DNA of 64,000 bases from Phoronis australis. Lineage: Eukaryota > Phoronida > Phoronidae. The stretch covers positions 1 to 64,000 of the forward strand of contig NMRA01000077.1 of the NCBI GenBank assembly GCA_002633005.1. Direction: 5' to 3'. The notes beneath the pieces are model-generated. The model did not search any database, was not told where the DNA came from, and saw nothing but the letters and a program-made list of their open reading frames with translations. Positions 57,260 to 64,000 of the stretch are shown here, one piece after another. Numbering within the stretch: position 1 is the stretch's first letter; the number at the start of each line of letters is the position of its first letter. The position numbers were made by a program, and so were the translations under genes.

Positions 57260-59126
57260 AATAAAGGGCAATTTTAAGTCTCAGTCCCCTTGGTGGGATA
57301 ATGAGTTAACGTATATGAAAAGAAGTAAATATCAGACTCTTAATAAATTTCGCCAGTCCAGGTCTGTCAGTGACTTAGAATTTTACAAAGCACGCATGAG
57401 ATAGTACCAAAAGTTGATTAGAGTTAAGATACAACATCAGAATTCAGAGGTAATGAATAAGATAATAAATAGCACAAATGATGCAAAACAATTCTGGAGC
57501 CAGTGAAAGCAAACTTGCGCAAAACAAATCTATGTCCTCGATCACTCCTGATATGGTGTTGTTACTTCGATGACTTACTAAATCAGAAAGTCCAGGTGCG
57601 TAAAGATGTGCGAACTAATGCTGATCATGTTTTGAATGCCCAAAGCAACTAAGTTATCTTGCGAACGCTGTTAGGCAAATGGCCCTGAATCTGAGAACAC
57701 GAGGTGATTTATCTGATATTTTGATTGCAGTATTGGCACTAGACAAGGTTTAAGTTAAGCCTTCTTGTATTTACATTGTATCTGAATGAATTTGTAGAAT
57801 GTATCCATTCTAGTAATGACGTTGGTAGTTTTAGTTAAAATGTCTCTGAGATGAAAGTGTTGCCATACAGTATGCCTATGATATGGCCTTGTGTGCTTGC
57901 TAGTACTCTCCAGTTAAACTGCAAAAACTACTGTGTGCTTTAATTAAGTTCTGCCAGGAATGGGACATGTCTGTAAATTTAGTAAAAACCAAAGCTTGGT
58001 CAGAAACGGAGGTCCCATAACAAATTACGAGAGGTGGTATGTTGGGGGTGAAAAACTCGAAGTGGTTTACAGTTCAGGTTTTTGGTGTTAAGTTCACGCC
58101 AAAGTCATTGTGGACTATGGCTACTCAGACCCTGTCAGCCCAAGCCATGGAGGTCGCCATTACAGTAGACAAGCTACTAAGAAGCTCAACCATGTTTCAA
58201 CCACGTGGCTTATGAGATGTTTGATAAAGAAGTTTACCCTACCTTGAGTTATGGAGCCGAAATATGGGGCTTACAAGACTACAGCTGGTTAGAAAAAGCG
58301 CATATAAAATTTGTAAGCGTGTGTTGGGTGTAGCTAAATCAGGCTCAAACGATGCTGTACTGAGCGAATGTGGTCAGTTGCGGTTATTTACTAAGTCAGT
58401 TCAGTGTGTTGCGGTGTATTGGTTCAAACTCAGATATATAAAACATTGTTTAATCTATCTGAGCTTCAAACTTCTTAAAATGCCTCCTCGTCGTAACTGA
58501 AGAGCAGCTTAAGACAATTTGTATTACTTTGATCAAAATGGTAGGTAATCCCGAAATTGGGCCACATCAATTAGACTTATATTGTCAAGTTGTGGATTCC
58601 AAAAAAATTATCAAATCAAGGCATTGTGGTTGAAAATACTTTTCTGCTAATTTTTGGGCAGCGAATAAACGACTTGCAAGATTGCAGACACAGTGTTGAG
58701 AGTAATTCTGAAATGAGCTTTTATAATCAATTTCAAAGGAAATTCAAATTGGAAAAAATTAAGTTTGAATATACAGTAACCTGTGCACAAATTATGCCAA
58801 TGGCACGTTTTCGTTGGTCTATCCAGTCTCATGATTCAAATAAGCAGGCACTTGTATTTGGATAGGTCAAAAAATATGTCCGTTCTGCACCAATGTTGTA
58901 CCATTTCCTTTTAAGCTGTGATGAATATTCTGAATTGAGAGAAAATTATATTGAAATGTATCACTGGAATTTTCCGTTTGTTTTCAAGTTTATTATATTG
59001 ATGTCATCAAGTGATGATGATAAAAAATTAACCTACGTAAATATGTATTTTATGCTTTTCGACTCCGTGATAGCTTGCTGCCCTTTAAGTATGTTACATG
59101 ATGTTCTTTTGGCCTTTATTACATAA
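57260..59126 (+). pseudogene. LINE reverse transcriptase and C-terminal region, broken
   Basis: The EN-RT linker reads SPWWDNELTYMKRSKYQTLN. The RT palm keeps GTRQGLSLS-like and FTLYLNEFVECI segments (near 57735-57800). The catalytic box reads YAYDMAL where YADD is expected (near 57878), so an Asp is lost. Then SVNLVKTKAW and YPTLSYGAEIWGLQDYSWLE (58236-58295). The frame 58264-58500 continues with AYKICKRVLGVAKSGSNDAV, and later frames with LLSCDEYSELRENYI, the eroded zinc-binding C-terminus. The open frame 56826-57404 includes an unrelated-looking hydrophobic insert (about 57060-57240). Confidence 0.82.
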
Positions 59127-59130
59127 ACAA

Positions 59131-59760
59131 ATTGATTTATTCATGATTAGACTTCATAAAAAACATCGACGCTCTGCAAAATACAAAATCTTTAAAACAA
59201 AAACAAAAATATGCAGTGTACTTACTTTGCGAACAGGCTCATTAATTGCAAACATGATCATTATTTGATTGTGTCTCATTAGGCTTCAATGATCAGCGGC
59301 CGAAAATGGTCTCATTTTCGTAAGTAATCTCATGAATCATACTTGCACATTTTTGTACTTCAGTTGAGATGTTTTTGTTATTTTTGCATTAGATCAGGCT
59401 ACGCGATTTAGCTATGTCGTGTTGCTGAATATTAATGTGCTTTTAATAGGTACTTATGGCATCTAGTGTGCATCAATACATCAGTACATCTGTGCCCACG
59501 TTCGTCACAAACCATTTGGTCTGCTGTCGAAATTGTGCTCGCGACTGAGCCTCTTAATCGTTACCATCTGACATCGATATAATCTTATTGATTCAGCATT
59601 TTAAAACTATATATTTGTGTCGATACTTCCAGAAATGTGAGGACATTTAACATCTGTTTAGCATTGTTTTAGCAAAGAAATTTACCGTGGAAAATATTGT
59701 TTAATAGTGTTATTGCCTGGTTCAGTAACATTTATAATGTCACATTCTTTTACTCAGCTG
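59131..59760. other. Spacer, no gene recognised
   Basis: AT-rich; nothing supported. Confidence 0.45.

Positions 59761-59815
<55 letters not shown>
59761..59815. repeat. (ta)n(tg)n microsatellite abutting an assembly gap
   Basis: About 8 TA then about 19 TG dinucleotides run directly into the N run, so true length is unknown. Confidence 0.95.
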
Positions 59816-60315
59816 NNNNNNNNNNNNNNNNNNNNNNNNNNNNNNNNNNNNNNNNNNNNNNNNNNNNNNNNNNNNNNNNNNNNNNNNNNNNNNNNNNNNN
59901 NNNNNNNNNNNNNNNNNNNNNNNNNNNNNNNNNNNNNNNNNNNNNNNNNNNNNNNNNNNNNNNNNNNNNNNNNNNNNNNNNNNNNNNNNNNNNNNNNNNN
60001 NNNNNNNNNNNNNNNNNNNNNNNNNNNNNNNNNNNNNNNNNNNNNNNNNNNNNNNNNNNNNNNNNNNNNNNNNNNNNNNNNNNNNNNNNNNNNNNNNNNN
60101 NNNNNNNNNNNNNNNNNNNNNNNNNNNNNNNNNNNNNNNNNNNNNNNNNNNNNNNNNNNNNNNNNNNNNNNNNNNNNNNNNNNNNNNNNNNNNNNNNNNN
60201 NNNNNNNNNNNNNNNNNNNNNNNNNNNNNNNNNNNNNNNNNNNNNNNNNNNNNNNNNNNNNNNNNNNNNNNNNNNNNNNNNNNNNNNNNNNNNNNNNNNN
60301 NNNNNNNNNNNNNNN
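59816..60315. other. Assembly gap of exactly 500 N
   Basis: Round length implies an estimated or placeholder gap. The long open frames crossing it are meaningless. Confidence 0.99.
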
Positions 60316-61282
60316 GAAAGTGGTGGCGACAATTGTTGAAAAACAGCACCAAACAAAAGTAGGATAGAACAGATTCGCACGGTAAAGTCAACGCAAAACC
60401 AAGTGACGGGAAACGCTTGCCTCCTAAAACGTCACTTCCGGAGTAGCGGACGAGTAATTAATAAAAATACAAAAAGTTGTAATTAAGTGGAAAATATGTC
60501 TAGGATAACCAACCAACCTTATTTTAGCTCAAAATGACATGGAAAAAGGTTGCCTTCGCCTTTAATGATTGGAAAGCCTGCGCTCTTTTGTTCGATAATT
60601 GCTCTATTCTCCGGTACGATCGTATCTAGACTGAATGGGCTGAGCTGGTAAAAACGAAAGTTAAGCTATAACATATTTGAGCTTAAACCAATAGCATTTC
60701 TGAATTCCTCGTCAAATGCTGAGCATGTTCCGTTTTTGAATCATCAAAATCGCCCACTACAACAGAAGTTATGAATCTATTCTGTCCAAACGGACGCACT
60801 GGGTTTGACTGAGTTCATACGCGTTCGGTAATAACGTTTCAACCACCATACGTTTCCTTTGAAGCCTGGGAGATATATTGGCCTGCTTGTTCTCATACGG
60901 GACAAAAGACTAGTGAGCTGGGCAGTTAACAAAAGAGCCAGATGTTATCGCACGTTCAGCACCCCTCACGTCTGGAAAAGTTAGTGAATGACAGAACGCT
61001 GTAATGAAGACAACATGAACGAAACTGAACTATTCTTTCAGCGTCATTTCATTTTATTCCAGACTTTCAACGATTTTCGGGTTTTTCAGAAAGTCCCCTG
61101 GATCAAACTGAATCGTCATCGGGCGCGATTCACACAAGCAGTCTACCTCAATGCTGCCTTATGCTATTGCAGTTGTCTGTGACGTTATACGTTACACCCG
61201 TTTTGAAACCCCATTTTGACCCAAATGTATTCATGACGTAATCGTGTATCACGTGTCTAACAATAAACTGTTGACCTACACC
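60316..61282. other. Spacer, no gene recognised
   Basis: Nothing supported. Confidence 0.4.
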
Positions 61283-61665
61283 ATGGCGGAGTGGCAACGC
61301 CGCCATATTGGAAATGGGTCAGAATGTTGCATTGTGGTTAAGCCGGTAAACAAGTACGCCGGCAAGCGTGGGGGCGAACTGGCCACTGGGAGGTTATACG
61401 TGTTGTGTGCCTGGCTGCTATAATACCATTTGAGTTAGCCAGATAAAGAATTTAGTTACTACCTGTTTCCCAAGGATCAAGAACTGCGTTAAACATGGGT
61501 CAGACATATCGGTAGAGCTGGCAGCAAAGGCCGACTTAGAGAATTCTTTCCGACTTCGTAGCATAAAGTATGCAGCGCTCATTTTGAGGGCAGCAAGGAA
61601 ACTGTCCAACAATACTTTCCCTTGAAAGAAACAGTAACAAATACTCCACGGCGGATGGTAGTGAA
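61283..61665 (+). pseudogene. THAP-domain (P-element-like or THAP gene) remnant
   Basis: In shifting frames: CVPGCYNT (C-x3-C start of the zinc finger, from about 61403), EFSYYLFPKDQEL, then TWVRHIGRAG with the conserved Trp after a stop, and HKVCSAHFEGS with the C-x2-H pair, followed by YFPLKET. This is the order of a C2CH THAP DNA-binding domain. Two stops and a frameshift break it. An ATG at 61268 (MAEWQRRHIG) opens a short upstream frame. THAP domains occur in host factors and in P-type transposases; no transposase core was seen after it. Confidence 0.65.
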
Positions 61666-63697
61666 GAAAAAAATGTTTTCACTTGACCAGAACCAAGCCA
61701 ACGTGAGCGGAATTTTGAGGATAATGCCTCTGCACAATCACCTGTTCTGCGTCGACTCGCTTAACGCACGCACACTATATGCATTGACGCGCTAAGATAA
61801 AGCTTGTCCCACATAACATGTTGGCTTCGCCCGTGACTCAGTTGGACTCGATGCATTGGAATTAGACTCAACGTTTTCGTGATAATTATGTTAATTACGC
61901 ACTGCAAATTTTGACATTGCGCGTGAATGTTGAAATAATGAACGCGGCTAAGTGGCGTATAGGTTATTTTTACCGAAAACTAGCTTTCACCCAATAATTA
62001 ACCGAACACCTTGAGACTTTCACCTCTCATGACTTAATCTGCTATTTCTTGTCCTTGACAATCGAGTTGAACTTAGGAACTCGAGGTCTCGAAAACGGCC
62101 CGGTGAATTCCGTTGAAACTTTCCAACCTTAATATTTATTCATCAATCTCAGCAATGCTATTAGGATTTTCGTTATAAAGGCCTAATTTTTGCGTAATGT
62201 AACAAAGACGAATACGACCACTGCTTTTTACAAAAATATCTTACGCTTCGCTAGTTAATTTGTCATAGAAACGAATAGAGTACCGGTAACCGAAAATTCC
62301 TATCAGCGTTTATGAGGTAACTGCAGGTGAAGTTTTCATTTAAAAATGGTTTCATTAAAACTTGGCTGAGGGAGTATTTGGCTTTGAGTGCACCGTTCTT
62401 AAAATGAAATTTTGACTTAAAAGTTTGAGATAACCGGCTTAACTACCTCAGAACTTTGTGATCTGATCCCTGCAGTACTGCGCAGAAGGGGGGGGGGGGN
62501 TGATTTGTAATTAAACAGAATGAAGTTTTCATTTTGTGTTTCGCCTTTTTCACATTTCTTAGTACCAGGTTCCTAGCATTTGAGTTTAGAGAGGGGTTGG
62601 GGTAGACCATAAAAAATCGCCCCAAGCATCATCAGACATCACCAAACTTCTGCACGCTACTGGATCTCTGTCACCTGGAGGCGAGACCAGCTACACCAGC
62701 TAGACGAGTAGTCTAGCATCCAGCGTCTATATTAACACTAAAAAGTGTCGAAAATCTCGAAAACAAGTCCATTTACCCCCAAAAAAGAAACGATTTGATT
62801 TGCGTGCGTATTTCAAAAGTTCGCCTATTTTTTCCCAAACAAATATTTATTCATTTGGTGCCCAACGATTTCAGATGCGCGTTGTTAGATGTTGGTGTCA
62901 CATTTTTGTGATACAAAAATATAATCTCAATTGTAAATTGTACCACATCAGCTACCATTGGAATCTTTTGTCTCAGTGGTGAAAAAAAATCAAATTCATT
63001 AACTGCAAAGTGTTTTCAATGTGACCGTAGTAAGTAAGCCTGGCTTCCTGACCTACAAGGCTTATTGTTGTTAAAGATAATGATGTGCAAGCCTGGCTAA
63101 TGAAAACAAAGTGTTCTTGTCGGCGAGCGAAACATGTGAGCACAGTGGTTAGGATTGTGATCACAACCCGCGTCTGTCATCGATCTAGATAACGACTGAA
63201 GTTACTCCAGCTGGGGTTATGAAGGACCTCAAAGAAATGTCCATATTTGGCTAACTTGGGAATATCGATCATTTCGGAAACGGTAGATTGGATTCGGATT
63301 CATATGGAATTTTCAGATGCTAGGCTTATGCGCTGTTCTCCAGAACGCTGTTAGGAATTTTTTAAACGATCCACAATTGCAAGAGGGGCTATCAAAAATA
63401 GGACTTTTACTAATGTTCGTGAAAGAACTTTTAATTTGCATAAAACGAAGACGAAACGATATTTTAGCTTGCCAACTGTGACATCGTTTTTGAGATCAGT
63501 CTCCATTGAACACCCCGGCCTGTACAGTACGAATATCAAATTAAATTTTAACATATTTTTAAAACCGTTGTTTTGTTGTCAGTGTGATACCTTCCTTTTG
63601 TGATAAATATTAATAAAAATACATGGTCAGGTGACCCAATTAATAACAGATTGTTGTCCTGTTCATCTGATGTGAATACACCTGTTAACCTCTTCAG
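61666..63697. other. Spacer, no gene recognised
   Basis: Contains a G-run ending in a single N at 62500. Nothing else supported. Confidence 0.4.
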
Positions 63698-63815
63698 GGG
63701 TGAGTGATGCTGATTTGACTGATGCTTTGAAAAGGTTGAATACGACACTAGGCAGCCTAGTCGGCTTACCAAGCACCGACAAGCAACATGTCGGACTGGA
63801 AATTGACGACATTTC
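63698..63815 (+). CDS. Candidate internal exon of a plus-strand gene
   Basis: A strong acceptor (acctgttaacctcttcag) and donor (ATTTC|gtgagt) bound 118 open nt, entry phase 1 and exit phase 2. The peptide, VSDADLTDALKRLNTTLGSL then VGLPSTDKQHVGLEIDDI, contains an amphipathic helix-like start and no cysteines. It could follow the phase-1 signal exon at 54026. If the donor is not used, TGA follows at once (63816-63818). No family recognised. The opposing minus-strand frame (63548-63907) is considered a shadow. Confidence 0.4.
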
Positions 63816-64000
63816 GTGAGTCTACTCAAACATATAGTGAGACAACGACAACTATTCAAAAAAACTGTTCGAGATTTCAGCATATTACTGCATTTTGAGT
63901 ATCGCATTCTTTCGCACTTTCTAAAACTCGTGTTACATGCATGGGCGAGTGAATCGGTGCGAGTGTTGCCCTGGAAATACCTTTGAAAATATTGATTTAA

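Larger units (their letters stand above)
54230..59130 (+). mobile_element. Non-LTR (LINE) retrotransposon with ORF1 and ORF2, decayed and interrupted
   Basis: Plus-strand coding remnants occur in canonical order: ORF1 coiled coil (54429-54575), ORF1 C-terminal domain (55820-56040), AP endonuclease (56190-56760), RT with post-RT region (57260-59126). Many stops and shifts are present. About 1.2 kb between the two ORF1 pieces contains the foldback element 55064-55804, and the central ORF1 RNA-binding part is missing. Clade is unresolved: ORF1 is L1-like, while the ORF2 tail resembles other invertebrate LINEs. No clear poly-A tail or target duplication. Confidence 0.82.

Noticed and set aside
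59697-60391. Frames of about 200 codons on both strands
   Set aside because: They run through 500 Ns and a TG microsatellite.
63120-63190. tRNA-like gagcacagtggttagg sequence
   Set aside because: No B box and no stem structure; weaker than the other three.
63548-63907. 119-codon minus-strand frame
   Set aside because: Opposes a plus-strand exon with better splice sites; Cys/Ser-rich translation has no family pattern.
1-64000. CRISPR arrays, operons, bacterial promoters or ribosome binding sites
   Set aside because: The DNA is eukaryotic; tandem repeats are contiguous, without unique spacers.

Overview
The window is animal nuclear DNA, most likely from a marine invertebrate. The evidence is GT-AG introns, widely spaced small coding exons, many decayed transposons of metazoan type (Ty3/Gypsy, DIRS, L1-like LINE, mariner, Tc1-like, THAP-bearing DNA transposon), TG/CA and longer satellites, and scaffold gaps (one run of 500 Ns and five single Ns). 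No prokaryotic features, CRISPR array, rRNA or intact tRNA were seen. The species cannot be named from sequence alone.

The one host gene recognised with confidence is on the minus strand. It is a three-exon gene for a small secreted, probably GPI-anchored Ly6/uPAR (three-finger) protein: signal-peptide exon at 42455-42530, first half of the LU domain at 23844-23972, second half plus hydrophobic tail at 17073-17293. All junctions are phase 1 and the exons total 426 nt (141 codons plus stop). Its roughly 18.5-kb first intron holds a mariner element, a LINE fragment, a 2.2-kb tandem duplication, a minisatellite and other repeats. On the plus strand, a signal-peptide exon (54026-54068) and a splice-bounded exon (63698-63815) suggest a second secreted-protein gene running off the right edge. 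Weaker exon candidates are listed with low confidence.

Layout: 1-4.2 kb is mostly unassigned, with a MITE and a 207-bp duplication. 4.2-6.9 kb is a truncated DIRS element (tyrosine recombinase, RT) flanked by a 33-bp direct repeat. 7.1-7.8 kb is an LTR-like repeat. 9.1-14.3 kb is a decayed Ty3/Gypsy element with both LTRs, interrupted by a 955-bp DNA transposon. 14.5-24 kb is LU exon 3, intron 2 and LU exon 2. 24.7-26.3 kb is mariner plus a LINE tail. 30.1-34.6 kb is the large tandem duplication. 36.5-37.0 kb is a 16-bp minisatellite with 64-bp higher-order structure. 41.5-42.7 kb is a MITE and the LU first exon and promoter. 45.6-48.2 kb is an AT-rich satellite interrupted by a MITE and a Tc1-like element. 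51.3-53.9 kb is MITEs and candidate exons. 54-59.1 kb is a LINE with ORF1 and ORF2 remnants, split by a foldback element. 59.8-60.3 kb is a microsatellite and the assembly gap. 61.4-61.7 kb is a THAP-domain remnant.

Every transposon coding region seen is broken by stops or frameshifts, so none looks autonomous. Identity and homology statements are by eye; no database search was possible.
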